64,000 nt of DNA from Pedobacter cryoconitis (GTDB lineage: Bacteria; Bacteroidota; Bacteroidia; Sphingobacteriales; Sphingobacteriaceae), in contig NZ_JACHCC010000004.1 in assembly GCF_014207135.1 (NCBI RefSeq), positions 186,001 to 250,000 on the forward strand. The letters are read 5' to 3'. The translations under genes and the position numbers were made by a program. The notes beneath the pieces are model-generated. The model saw nothing but the letters and a program-made list of their open reading frames with translations, was not told the origin of the DNA and did not search any database. Below, piece by piece: positions 51,214 to 59,562 of this stretch; position 1 is the first letter of the stretch, and each line of letters opens with the position of its first letter.

Positions 51214-51537
51214 TTATAAATATTTTAGCCACGCATATAGCTTCCTCTTTTTCAGATAATTCAGGTCCTGTTCATTCGCATAGGCCTCTTTTTCAAAACA
51301 GATATTAAAATAAGCCCGGTCATGATTCCTGAACCGGGTCAGGTTAATCAGGTAATTCACCAGATATAAAGCATAAAACGGCAGGACAAGCAGTTCCAGT
51401 TGCTGGTAAAAATGAACCTTTTCGTGGTTGATCAGCAGGGGATCTTTTTTTTGTTCAGCATGCTTAAATACCATGAATGGAAAAATAGCCATTGCATTAG
51501 CAGGGAGTCCTTTCCATGTCACGGACCAGTACTTCAT
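51214..51537 (-). CDS. Small HExxH protein, unknown
   Basis: The 107-residue protein contains H38-E39-K-V-H42 in a predicted helix (LLINHEKVHFYQQLELLVLP). A hydrophobic stretch of about 17 residues follows (LPFYALYLVNYLINL), then a cluster of candidate third ligands, including Glu82, Glu84 and Glu89, in FEKEAYANEQDLNY. This resembles a miniature gluzincin layout but is far shorter than known proteases. The upstream gene overlaps it by 4 nt, implying coupled translation. I do not recognise a named family, and protease activity is only a hypothesis. Confidence 0.6.
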   Translation of the reverse strand: MKYWSVTWKGLPANAMAIFPFMVFKHAEQKKDPLLINHEKVHFYQQLELLVLPFYALYLVNYLINLTRFRNHDRAYFNICFEKEAYANEQDLNYLKKRKLYAWLKYL

Positions 51538-52286
51538 GGTTTAGCAATCTTAATATCTGGCAGTGGCTGTAAACGGAATGCCTTCGGGTTACGTTTATAG
51601 GAAGCATAATTGTTTTTCAGGAAGACAATAAAAGCATAATCAGAGGCCGTGAGGACAAAATCATAACTCGGTCTGTATTGCTGCATGTAGTCTTTCAGCT
51701 CGAAATCTTTGATCCTTAAAACCCGGCTTACAAAAGCAGGATTATACTTGTAATCTATAATTTCTTCCTTATAATCTCTTTCCAGAATAGCCTGTAAATG
51801 TCTTGCATTTTTACCTTTTCTGCTTAACAGGTTATAAATAGCATCAATACCCAAACCGACACCTCTTGAATTTAAATTAAGCAGGTCCCGGGAACTTCCC
51901 AGATCAGTGGCATATTTATACTCCCTGGTAACCTGATCATAACGCTGCTTAGGTGTAAGAGAGCTGCCAATGATAGCTACTTCCCTTAACTGAATGGCCA
52001 GCGGCTTCAGCTGAAAATAGATGGTGTTGTTGCCTTTGTAAACGACAGTATCAACCCCATATCCCTGTCTGACAGCAAATAATGTATCTCCTGCGATGGC
52101 CTCTGTTACAAACTCACCTTTACTATTGTTATAAATACCATCATCATTGTGCGAGTTGTAAATATATACTTTAGCCAGACGCTGTTTGGATACCTTGTCT
52201 ATGACAAAGCCCTGTATAGGTTTTTTCTGAGCAAATGCAATACTGCAAAAGAAACTACAAAAGAAGAATAAAATAAATGGTTTCAT
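51534..52286 (-). CDS. Secreted CarboxypepD_reg-like protein
   Basis: The 250-residue protein has a signal peptide ending AFAQ (about residue 19) and an N-terminal immunoglobulin-like CarboxypepD_reg fold (IQGFVIDKVSKQRLAKVYIY; NNSKGEFVTEAIAGDTLFAV). The C-terminal half is charged and helical (LLSRKGKNARHLQAILERDY). ATG 52286 (MKPFILFFFC) is preferred to the upstream frame opening. A perfect -7 box, TACTTTTG, lies at 52301-52294, 7 nt before the ATG. It overlaps the small HExxH gene by 4 nt. The function is unknown. Confidence 0.7.
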   Translation of the reverse strand: MKPFILFFFCSFFCSIAFAQKKPIQGFVIDKVSKQRLAKVYIYNSHNDDGIYNNSKGEFVTEAIAGDTLFAVRQGYGVDTVVYKGNNTIYFQLKPLAIQLREVAIIGSSLTPKQRYDQVTREYKYATDLGSSRDLLNLNSRGVGLGIDAIYNLLSRKGKNARHLQAILERDYKEEIIDYKYNPAFVSRVLRIKDFELKDYMQQYRPSYDFVLTASDYAFIVFLKNNYASYKRNPKAFRLQPLPDIKIAKP

Positions 52287-52293
52287 TGAGCAG

Positions 52294-52301
52294 CAAAAGT
52301 A
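52294..52301 (-). promoter_or_regulatory. Promoter -7 element directly before the 52286 gene
   Basis: TACTTTTG on the minus strand is a perfect TAnnTTTG box ending 7 nt before the ATG. The -33 box is unclear. Confidence 0.5.
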
Positions 52302-52335
52302 CAAATAAGACGAAGCTGTAGTGTTTATATTAACA

Positions 52336-53172
52336 TTATTTAACTACCACAAGCTTCTGACCGATCTTTATTCCCTGATCAGTAAGGTTGTTCAGCGACT
52401 TTAATTCATCAACTGTCATGTTATATCTTTTGGATATATTATACAGCGTATCTCCTTTCTGAACGGTATAATTCGGATCAGTTGTATTGATAATCTGTTT
52501 GGATGGCGGAGTTTCTACAGGCGTGAATTTTTTTGTTTCCTTAGGAATATTGGCATTGATTTCTGTAAATACCCGGTCTTCTCTTTTGATCTTATCCGGT
52601 TCAGATTCAGACTGGTCATATTGATGTAACTGATATTTCTCAATGGTATTGATTACCATATCCGGATATTTTGGATTCGTGGCATATCCGGCTTGTTTTA
52701 AACCCTTTGCCCAATTGATATAATCATTTTTATCCAGTTGAAATAAAGCGCTGTAGCGTTTTCTCTTTAGAAATTCTGAGTGATCTTTATAAGACTCCCT
52801 GGCGTCTTTATACACTCTGAAACAATCATTACTTTTATCATCGTCTTTATAATAAGCTTTTCCTTTCCACTCTGCAGTGCATTTGATTCCGAAATGATTG
52901 TTTGCATATTTGGCAAGGCTGCTGTTTCCGCTGCCAGACTCGATAATACCCTGGGCCAGCGTGATACTGGCTGGAATTCCATAAGTATTCATTTCTTCAA
53001 TTGCGACCCCCTTAAAAGCTTCGATATAACTTAAAGTGTTATAGTCCGTAAAATTTGGATTGGCTTTGTTGGCAGCTTTTTCTATCTGCACATTATTACG
53101 GTGGTACTTCCTCGATTTACACGAAGAAAAGAGAATAACTGCTAAGGCGAAGAGTAAAAGTTTATGTTTCAT
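52336..53172 (-). CDS. GH73-type glucosaminidase lipoprotein with LysM
   Basis: The 278-residue protein has a lipobox LFSSC (Cys18). The catalytic domain (~45-185) is of the mannosyl-glycoprotein endo-beta-N-acetylglucosaminidase (GH73) type: ITLAQGIIESGSGNSSLAKY with Glu78 as the likely catalytic acid, then NNHFGIKC and GYATNPKYPDMVINTIEKYQ. One LysM repeat at the C-terminus (YTVQKGDTLYNISKRYNMTV) binds peptidoglycan. It cleaves glycan strands in the wall. It starts with the A of the preceding stop codon (TAATG) and is a tandem paralog of that gene. Confidence 0.88.
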   Translation of the reverse strand: MKHKLLLFALAVILFSSCKSRKYHRNNVQIEKAANKANPNFTDYNTLSYIEAFKGVAIEEMNTYGIPASITLAQGIIESGSGNSSLAKYANNHFGIKCTAEWKGKAYYKDDDKSNDCFRVYKDARESYKDHSEFLKRKRYSALFQLDKNDYINWAKGLKQAGYATNPKYPDMVINTIEKYQLHQYDQSESEPDKIKREDRVFTEINANIPKETKKFTPVETPPSKQIINTTDPNYTVQKGDTLYNISKRYNMTVDELKSLNNLTDQGIKIGQKLVVVK

Positions 53173-53885
53173 TAAAGCTTGATTTTTTGCCCTGGTTTAA
53201 GCGCCGATTTTTTCAATCCATTTTTACGCATCAGCACTTTTGAAGAGGTACCGTGTGATTCGGCAATCCTGTTCAGGTTGTCTCCTTTTTTTATAGTATA
53301 AAATTTAGCAGAAGAGCGATGGTGTTTTGTCCTGTGACTGCTGCGGTGATGTTTTTTTCTTGTGCTTACCGGAGCAACCTTAACCGGCTCTACATAATCA
53401 TCAGGTCTTTCATCATACTGGTACAGCTCATATTTATTGATGATGGCGATAACCTGGTTTGCCCAGGTTCTGCTGCTGGCATAACCCCCACGCTGTATCC
53501 CTTTTGCCCATGCGGCATAATCGTACTGATCACACCGGTCAAATAATTTGCTGAAAGATGAATTGTTCTGTAAGACTTCTACAAAATTATCATAGGATTC
53601 ATCTGCATTTTCATAATCCCGGTAGGAAGAGTTGATTGCTGAATTACTGTTTGATCCTTTGATGCCGAAGTGATTATTCAGATGGCGGGCAACTTTACTT
53701 TTGCCTGCGGCAGATTCATGAATTGCAACAGCTAAAATCACACTTGCAGGAACATCAGATGCTCTCATTAATTCCTGAGCATGATCCGTGTGCTCTTCCA
53801 CGTATTGGGTAACAGTCTGGCTTTGGGCAGTTGAACCCAGTAAAATCAGGGCCAGCCAAATCAGCATTAGTTTTTTTGTAATCAT
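53172..53885 (-). CDS. GH73-type glucosaminidase with LysM, secreted
   Basis: The 237-residue protein has a cleavable signal peptide (ending TAQSQ) instead of a lipobox. The GH73-type domain shows VILAVAIHESAAGKSKVARH with Glu57, NNHFGIKGS and GYASSRTWANQVIAIINKYE. A His/Arg/Ser-rich linker follows (KKHHRSSHRTKHHRSS), then one LysM (YTIKKGDNLNRIAESHGTSS). It is the soluble partner of the lipoprotein paralog behind it. It begins 2 nt after the O-methyltransferase gene, in the ruvX-headed operon. Confidence 0.88.
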   Translation of the reverse strand: MITKKLMLIWLALILLGSTAQSQTVTQYVEEHTDHAQELMRASDVPASVILAVAIHESAAGKSKVARHLNNHFGIKGSNSNSAINSSYRDYENADESYDNFVEVLQNNSSFSKLFDRCDQYDYAAWAKGIQRGGYASSRTWANQVIAIINKYELYQYDERPDDYVEPVKVAPVSTRKKHHRSSHRTKHHRSSAKFYTIKKGDNLNRIAESHGTSSKVLMRKNGLKKSALKPGQKIKL

Positions 53886-53887
53886 AT

Positions 53888-54523
53888 TTATTTTTTTCTG
53901 ATGATAAACAAGCCATCCCTGACAGGCAGGATTAATTTCTCTACCCTGTCATCTGCTGCAACCTTATCATTAAAAGTACTAATATTAACGGTGTCTTTAT
54001 CCTGCTGGTTCGTTAGTACTTTTCCGCTCCACAGGACATTGTCTACTATAATTAACCCACCCGGTCTAACCCTGTCAAAGATCAGATCGTAATAAGTTCC
54101 ATTATTTTTTTTATCCGCATCGATAAATACAAGATCAAAAGTCTCTTTTAAATCATTGACGGTCTGAGTGGCATCACCCAGTATATAATTTATTTTTGAC
54201 TGATAGGCAGAGGCTTCAAAATAACCTCGTACCCTGTCTTCCAGTTCTACATTAATATCTAAAGTATAAAGTAATCCGTCGTCTGCAAGACCTTCTGCAA
54301 GACAGAGGGTAGCATAGCCGGTAAATGTGCCGATTTCAAGAATACGTCTGGGTGTAATCAATTTGCTGAGCATGCTCAAAACGCGGCCCTGATAATGCCC
54401 GGAAAGCATTCTTGGCATTAAAACCTTCAGATTGGTTTCCCTGTCAATCTGTTGTAATAATGCAGACTCAGGCTCGCAGAATTTTAGCAGTAAATTTGAT
54501 AAGTCGTCTTTAATCAGGCCCAT
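53888..54523 (-). CDS. Class I SAM-dependent O-methyltransferase
   Basis: The 211-residue protein resembles caffeoyl-CoA/catechol O-methyltransferase-type enzymes (Methyltransf_3). The SAM-binding motif is ILEIGTFTGYATLCLAEGL, the metal/substrate segment is FDLVFIDADKKN, and GGLIIVDNVLWSG is equally typical. It needs a divalent cation in this family. The natural acceptor is unknown. It follows ruvX by 8 nt. Confidence 0.9.
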   Translation of the reverse strand: MGLIKDDLSNLLLKFCEPESALLQQIDRETNLKVLMPRMLSGHYQGRVLSMLSKLITPRRILEIGTFTGYATLCLAEGLADDGLLYTLDINVELEDRVRGYFEASAYQSKINYILGDATQTVNDLKETFDLVFIDADKKNNGTYYDLIFDRVRPGGLIIVDNVLWSGKVLTNQQDKDTVNISTFNDKVAADDRVEKLILPVRDGLFIIRKK

Positions 54524-54531
54524 ATAATGCT

Positions 54532-54948
54532 CTATAAACGGTGTTCTTCCATAAAATATTGTAAAATTATTGTGGCAGCTATGGTGTCTACCCTTTCTTT
54601 GTTCTGGCGGTCATGTTTTTTCAGTCCGCTTTGAAGGATAGTCTGATGGGCCAGTTTTGAGGTAAAACGCTCGTCAATCCAATGCTGTGGAATTGCTGGG
54701 AAATTCTTTTTAAGTAAAGTAGAAAACCCCTTTACATGCTGTGCAGAATCAGATGGAGAGCCATCCATCTGTTTGGGTTCCCCGATCACAAAGGCTTCCA
54801 CCTGTTCGGTCAGTAGATATTTTTTCAAATAATCGATAATATCTTTCGGGTGTACAGTATCCAGTCCTGTAGCAATAATTTGCAACGGATCTGTAACGGC
54901 AATGCCGATACGTTTGGTACCATAATCAAATGCGATAATACGGGACAT
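54532..54948 (-). CDS. ruvX: Holliday junction resolvase-like RuvX (YqgF)
   Basis: The 138-residue RNase H-fold protein has IAFDYGTKRIGIAV with the first catalytic Asp, EAFVIGEPKQMDGSPSD, WIDERFTSKLA and VDTIAATIILQYFME with the last Asp. It takes part in 16S rRNA processing or junction resolution. The frame extends upstream, but MSRIIAFDYG is the family's start. It is divergent from holB by 39 nt and has a near-perfect -7 box, AATCTTTG (54961-54954), ending 5 nt before the ATG. Confidence 0.93.
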   Translation of the reverse strand: MSRIIAFDYGTKRIGIAVTDPLQIIATGLDTVHPKDIIDYLKKYLLTEQVEAFVIGEPKQMDGSPSDSAQHVKGFSTLLKKNFPAIPQHWIDERFTSKLAHQTILQSGLKKHDRQNKERVDTIAATIILQYFMEEHRL

Positions 54949-54987
54949 AGCTGCAAAGATTGTTATAAATTTACTATTTTGCACCAA

Positions 54988-56136
54988 ATGCAGTTTAAAG
55001 ACATCGTCGGACAAGAGGAAATTAAGCATCAGCTGATACAGACAGTTGCAGAGAACAGGGTGAGCCATGCGCAGTTATTTCTTTCTGCCGAAGGTAGCGG
55101 GGCTCTTCCTCTTGCAATCGCTTATGCGCAGTATATCAATTGTTTAGATCGAAGTCCTTCAGATAGTTGCGGTACCTGTTCTTCCTGCCGGAAGTATGAA
55201 AGATATATTCATCCTGACCTGCATTTCTCCTATCCTTTTTTTGCCTCAAAGGATGTTAAAATAGCTGTTGATGTGCTGGAGGAGTGGAGAGTAATGATGT
55301 TATCAGATCCTTATACAGATCTGGATATCTGGAGGTCACAACTCAGTGCAGAAAATAAGCAGGCTAATATTAATATAGCCGAATGTCATGATATTATTAA
55401 GAAATTAAGCTACAAGGCTTTTGAAGCAAATACCAAAGTGCTGATCATGTGGCTGCCCGAATACCTGGAAAAAGAAGGGAACTCATTGTTGAAGATTATT
55501 GAAGAGCCACCGGCTAATACCCTGTTCCTCTTAGTGGCCAGCAACCAGGAGCAAATTCTTTCTACCTTATTGTCTCGTACCCAGATTGTTAAGATTCCTA
55601 AGCTTTCTTCCAAAACAATAGAAAATTATCTGATGACTAACCATAGTTTGTCAGAAGAACAGGCCTCGACCTATAGTTTTCTTGCCGACGGTAATCTGAT
55701 TGAAGCAAAATCGCTGGCTGCACAAGCTCATAACGATAATGCAGAAGTTTTTGCAGAATGGCTCAGGATGGGATATGGAAACCGTGTGCCGGATCTGATT
55801 AACTTTGTAGATCAGGCCGCAAGCTGGGGAAGAGAGAACCAAAAGAATTTTTTAAAATACGGAATCAGTTTTTTAAGAGAGTGCAGTTTGCTGATGAGTG
55901 GAGCTGATAGTCTGGTTAAATTGCCCGCCAGGACAATGGATACGGCACAAAAGCTAAGTAAACACGTGCTGGATCTGAATATGGCCTCTGCAATTATTTC
56001 GGAACTGGAACAGGCACATTACCATATAGAAAGGAATGCTAATCCTAAAATACTATTTTTAGATGTATCTTTACAGTTGGTAAAAATAATAAAGTTTAAA
56101 ACGCTCCCGAAAGGGACTCAATATATATACAATTAG
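54988..56136 (+). CDS. holB: DNA polymerase III delta' subunit (HolB-like)
   Basis: The 382-residue clamp-loader subunit begins MQFKDIVGQEEIKHQL, the natural N-terminus (the frame opens earlier at 54850 inside ruvX). The P-loop position reads SAEGSGALPLA and is degenerate, as expected for delta' which does not hydrolyse ATP. The zinc module has Cys52, Cys61, Cys64 and Cys67. The sensor segment VLIMWLPEYLEKEGNSLLKI and EEPPANTLFLLVASNQ follow. Together with the polymerase it loads the beta clamp. RicT-like and gldH genes are downstream, probably cotranscribed. Confidence 0.9.
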   Translation: MQFKDIVGQEEIKHQLIQTVAENRVSHAQLFLSAEGSGALPLAIAYAQYINCLDRSPSDSCGTCSSCRKYERYIHPDLHFSYPFFASKDVKIAVDVLEEWRVMMLSDPYTDLDIWRSQLSAENKQANINIAECHDIIKKLSYKAFEANTKVLIMWLPEYLEKEGNSLLKIIEEPPANTLFLLVASNQEQILSTLLSRTQIVKIPKLSSKTIENYLMTNHSLSEEQASTYSFLADGNLIEAKSLAAQAHNDNAEVFAEWLRMGYGNRVPDLINFVDQAASWGRENQKNFLKYGISFLRECSLLMSGADSLVKLPARTMDTAQKLSKHVLDLNMASAIISELEQAHYHIERNANPKILFLDVSLQLVKIIKFKTLPKGTQYIYN

Positions 56137-56138
56137 TT

Positions 56139-57545
56139 ATGGGATGTGGAAGTTGTTCTACAGGTGGCGGTTGCGCCCCCTCAGGCTGCAAAAGTAATGG
56201 CTCATGCCTTACCGGAGGTTGTCAGAAAATGGAAGTTTACGATTGGCTGTCTAATTTGGATATGCCTACAAATTATAGACCTTTCGAGGTTATTGAAGTT
56301 AAATTCAAAGGGGCCAGGAAGGAGTTCTATCTGAATAATGATAATATTTATCTGGAGATCGGGGAACTGATTGCCGTAGAGGGATCTACGGGCGGATATG
56401 ATATTGGCCATGTTTCCTTAACAGGAGAATTGGTGCGAATGCAGATGAAACGCCGGAAAACGCCAATGGATCAGGTTACCCGTAAAGTTTACAGAAAAGC
56501 CACAGAGGCTGATGTAGATAAATGGAAACTGGCTAAGGATCTGGAATGGGAAACCATGCACAAGGCCCGTACACTGGCACTTGATCTGCGTTTGTCTATG
56601 AAAATCAGTGATGTTGATTATCAGGGTGATAAAACCAAGGCGACTTTCTTTTATACAGCTGAAGGACGTGTTGATTTCAGGGAGCTGATTAAAAAAATGG
56701 CTGAAACATTCCGTATAAGGATCGAGATGAGACAGATCGGAATGCGTCAGGAAGCCGGAAGATTAGGTGGAATTGGTTCATGCGGACGTGAATTGTGTTG
56801 TTCTACCTGGCTGACTAACTTTAAAACAGTATCTACAGCTGCAGCAAGGTATCAGAACCTTTCTCTGAACACCCTTAAACTCGCCGGACAGTGTGGTAAA
56901 TTAAAATGCTGTCTGAATTATGAGCTGGATACTTATCTGGATGCTTTAAAAGACATTCCAGACCGTGTAGAAAATCTCCAGACAGAAATCGGAACTGCCC
57001 GTCATCAGAAAACAGATATCTTTAAGAAGTTAATGTGGTTTAGTTATCCAAATCAGGAAGACTGGATTCCTTTGAAAGTAGACCGTGTGAAAGAGATCAT
57101 GGCTATGAATAAAAAGGGACAGAAACCTGTTAACCTGAAAGATGAAGCCGTTGAGCTGACAACAACCGTTATCGTGGAGAAAACACCTGATTATGAAAAT
57201 GTTGTTGGTCAGGATAGTTTAACTCGTCTGGATGACAAGCCTAAGAATAAAAATTCAAGAAGTAATAACAGGAATAAAAATAACGGATCTAACAGACCTG
57301 AACGGAGTTTAAAACAGGGACAGCCTGTGCCAAAGGCGCCTCAGTCTAATCAGAAACCTGCTGAAAATAAAAAAAGCCAGGAACCTAAAAAGCCTCAGGA
57401 ACCTAAAAAATCTCAGGCAGCTGAGCCGGTTAAAACTGAAGATGGAACAGGAGCTAAAGCACCTTCGGCAAGCAGAAATAACAGGAGCAGGAATAACCGC
57501 AGACGTAACAAACCATCGGATAAGCCAAAAAATGAAGAGAATTAA
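56139..57545 (+). CDS. PSP1-domain protein (RicT/YaaT-like)
   Basis: The 468-residue protein has a Cys-rich N-terminus (Cys3, 6, 12, 17, 23, 28). A PSP1/RicT domain follows with FEVIEVKFKGARKEFYL, FRIRIEMRQIGMRQEA, GSCGRELCCSTW and GQCGKLKCCLNYELDTYL. RicT belongs to a complex that, in Firmicutes, carries Fe-S clusters and affects RNase Y; a matching role here is inferred. The tail (about 390-468) is low-complexity, rich in Lys, Asn, Pro, Gln and Arg. The stop overlaps the start of gldH by 14 nt, and the gene starts 2 nt after holB. Confidence 0.88.
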   Translation: MGCGSCSTGGGCAPSGCKSNGSCLTGGCQKMEVYDWLSNLDMPTNYRPFEVIEVKFKGARKEFYLNNDNIYLEIGELIAVEGSTGGYDIGHVSLTGELVRMQMKRRKTPMDQVTRKVYRKATEADVDKWKLAKDLEWETMHKARTLALDLRLSMKISDVDYQGDKTKATFFYTAEGRVDFRELIKKMAETFRIRIEMRQIGMRQEAGRLGGIGSCGRELCCSTWLTNFKTVSTAAARYQNLSLNTLKLAGQCGKLKCCLNYELDTYLDALKDIPDRVENLQTEIGTARHQKTDIFKKLMWFSYPNQEDWIPLKVDRVKEIMAMNKKGQKPVNLKDEAVELTTTVIVEKTPDYENVVGQDSLTRLDDKPKNKNSRSNNRNKNNGSNRPERSLKQGQPVPKAPQSNQKPAENKKSQEPKKPQEPKKSQAAEPVKTEDGTGAKAPSASRNNRSRNNRRRNKPSDKPKNEEN

Positions 57546-58014
57546 GCTTTTTGTATTCATATGTTGCTGTATACTTTCTGTAGGAGTAACCGGATGTAAT
57601 ACAAATAACCTGGTTGACACTAATGAAGAAATGCCCCAGCGCAACTGGAGTTATGTAAACCGTATAAAAGCAATTGTGGACATTAAAGATCATACAAAAC
57701 CTTTTATGCTTAAGTTTAAGCTAAGACATACCTCTGATTACAGGTATTCCAACATTTATATTCTGATGAATTTAAGTGGACCGGGGTTAGCTAAAGTCAC
57801 CAGACGTTACGAATATAAGCTGGCCGAATCAGACGGACAATGGTTAGGAACAGGATCAGGAAACTTATATACCTATACACTACCGCTGTTAGGAAACTAT
57901 CATTTTCCGGCTTCAGGGAAATATACCGTGGAAATTGAACAGAATATGCGTGATAATCCTTTAAAGGAGATAAGCGATGTTGGCATTTTGGTTTCTGGAA
58001 TACCAGAGAAATAA
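57532..58014 (+). CDS. gldH: Gliding motility lipoprotein GldH
   Basis: The 160-residue protein begins MKRIKLFVFICCC, with a lipobox VTGC. It shows NLVDTNEEMPQRNWSY, then PFMLKFKLRHTSDYRYSNIY, the family's most conserved stretch, and DNPLKEISDVGILV at the end. GldH is required for gliding and protein secretion in Flavobacterium and commonly follows a PSP1 gene, as here. The longer open frame starting at 57442 overlaps ricT and lacks support. Gliding in this organism cannot be concluded from one gene. Confidence 0.92.
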   Translation: MKRIKLFVFICCCILSVGVTGCNTNNLVDTNEEMPQRNWSYVNRIKAIVDIKDHTKPFMLKFKLRHTSDYRYSNIYILMNLSGPGLAKVTRRYEYKLAESDGQWLGTGSGNLYTYTLPLLGNYHFPASGKYTVEIEQNMRDNPLKEISDVGILVSGIPEK

Positions 58015-58037
58015 TTTTTTATTGCTATTTTAAAAGG

Positions 58038-58069
58038 AATCCAGTTATAAGAATAGCTGGATTTTTTTG
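58038..58069 (+). terminator. Terminator after gldH
   Basis: AATCCAG (58038-58044) pairs with CTGGATT (58057-58063), followed by a run of T. Confidence 0.88.
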
Positions 58070-58123
58070 TGATTGCTATCGAGGGTACACCAAGTTATAG
58101 TTCAGGTCGGTTTCTGTTTTATG

Positions 58124-58206
58124 TTGAACTGGGTTTGAAGCGGGTTTGAAGTGGGTTTGAACTGCCTAAACCTGGATCAACCCCGCTTCAAACCCAGTTC
58201 AAACCC
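58124..58206. repeat. Phased 11-bp repeat array with 21-bp inverted arms
   Basis: GGGTTTGAA occurs three times at exact 11-nt steps (58131, 58142, 58153). Its complement TTCAAACCC occurs twice at an 11-nt step (58187, 58198). The arms 58124-58144 and 58182-58202 are perfect 21-bp reverse complements, 37 nt apart. It lies between the convergent gldH and murF genes. Confidence 0.8.
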
Positions 58207-58260
58207 GCTAGAGCAGAGATTAGAAACTAAACCTGGTTACAACTTGTCCTAAAGAGGTAA

Positions 58261-59562
58261 TTATAAGATGGGTAACAATTGTTCCAGTGCCATACCTCTG
58301 GAGCCTTTTAACAGGACCAGGCTGTCTTTTATAGGATGGCTTTCCAGCCAGGTGGCGGCATCTTTCGGAGTTTGGAAAAATATTCCCTTATGTTGATCCT
58401 TTAAAGCATAGAAATGTTTGCCGATTAACAAAATACTATTGAGCCCTGATTTTTCAGCCAGTGCAGCAATTTCATGGTGTTGTTTTTCTGTTTCTGGTCC
58501 AAGCTCAAACATATCACCTATGATGGCTACTTTATGTTCAGCTTCAAGGATAGAAATATTGTTTAAAGCGGCCGTCATGCTACTCGGGTTGGCATTATAA
58601 AAATCGCATATTACCGTATTGGTCTCTGTTTTAGTTAACTGAGATCGATTGTTGTTAGGGTAATAACCAGAAAGCCCCTTATTAATCTGTGCCGGGCTAA
58701 GATCAAAGAAAGACGCAATAGTTATAGCTGCCAGTATATTTTCAAAATTATAGGCTCCGGTGAGATTTGCTTTAACCTGGTAAGCTCCCTTTTTATTTTC
58801 CCAGCGCAGCTCTATCAACGGATCTGATTTCAGGAGTTGCCCGGTGACCAGGTTTTCTCCTTCGGTTCCATAATAAACCAGGTTTGTTAATCCGGCAACC
58901 TTGCTCATCTCAACGATATGTGGATTGTCGCGATTGATAAAGGAAATGCCATTTATATTTTTCAGGTAAGTGAATAATTCTGCTTTACCCTTTTTTACAC
59001 CTTCAAATCCACCAAAACCGTCTAAATGAGCCATCCCGATATTGGTGATCATTCCATGGGTTGGTTGTGCGATAGAACATAGAAATTCGATTTCCTTCTG
59101 GTGATTGGCGCCCATTTCAATAACTGCGATCTCAGTATCCTTTGTAATGGATAATATAGATAAAGGAACCCCGATATGGTTATTCAGGTTTCCTTTCGTT
59201 GCAAAAGTCCGGTACTTCTCGGCAAGTACTGCATGAATCAACTCTTTTGTAGTTGTTTTTCCATTACTACCTGTCAAGCCAATAACAGGGATATTTAGGA
59301 GTGTACGGTGATAACGGGCCAGCTCCTGTAATGTAGTTAATACATCTTCTACCAGAATACAGGATTCATTAATATGATAAGCCTCATTATCAATTATTAC
59401 AAAGGCAGCACCCTGATTCAAAGCATTTTCAGCAAAGGTGTTAGCGTCGAAATTTTCCCCTTTTAAAGCGAAGAACAGGCAACCCGGACTTATATTTCTG
59501 GTGTCAGTACAAATAACCGGGTTCGACAGATAATGCTGATAAATAGATTGAATTTGAGACAT
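58261..59562 (-). CDS. murF: UDP-MurNAc-tripeptide--D-Ala-D-Ala ligase
   Basis: The 433-residue enzyme completes the peptidoglycan pentapeptide by adding D-Ala-D-Ala. The N-terminal substrate-binding part starts ICTDTRNISPGCLFFALKGE. The ATP loop is VIGLTGSNGKTTTKELIHAV, followed by AVIEMGANHQKEIEFLCSI and ITNIGMAHLDGFGG (Mur ligase central domain). The C-terminal part, with CDFYNANPSSMTAALNN and IIGDMFELGPETEKQHHEI, is specific to MurF. It appears monocistronic; other mur genes are not in the window. Confidence 0.95.
   Translation of the reverse strand: MSQIQSIYQHYLSNPVICTDTRNISPGCLFFALKGENFDANTFAENALNQGAAFVIIDNEAYHINESCILVEDVLTTLQELARYHRTLLNIPVIGLTGSNGKTTTKELIHAVLAEKYRTFATKGNLNNHIGVPLSILSITKDTEIAVIEMGANHQKEIEFLCSIAQPTHGMITNIGMAHLDGFGGFEGVKKGKAELFTYLKNINGISFINRDNPHIVEMSKVAGLTNLVYYGTEGENLVTGQLLKSDPLIELRWENKKGAYQVKANLTGAYNFENILAAITIASFFDLSPAQINKGLSGYYPNNNRSQLTKTETNTVICDFYNANPSSMTAALNNISILEAEHKVAIIGDMFELGPETEKQHHEIAALAEKSGLNSILLIGKHFYALKDQHKGIFFQTPKDAATWLESHPIKDSLVLLKGSRGMALEQLLPIL

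Noticed and set aside
54850..54987. Upstream extension of holB
   Set aside because: It overlaps ruvX on the other strand and precedes the canonical MQFKDIVGQ start.
57442..57531. Upstream extension of gldH into ricT
   Set aside because: The lipoprotein signal starts at 57532, and the upstream residues show no similarity to anything expected.
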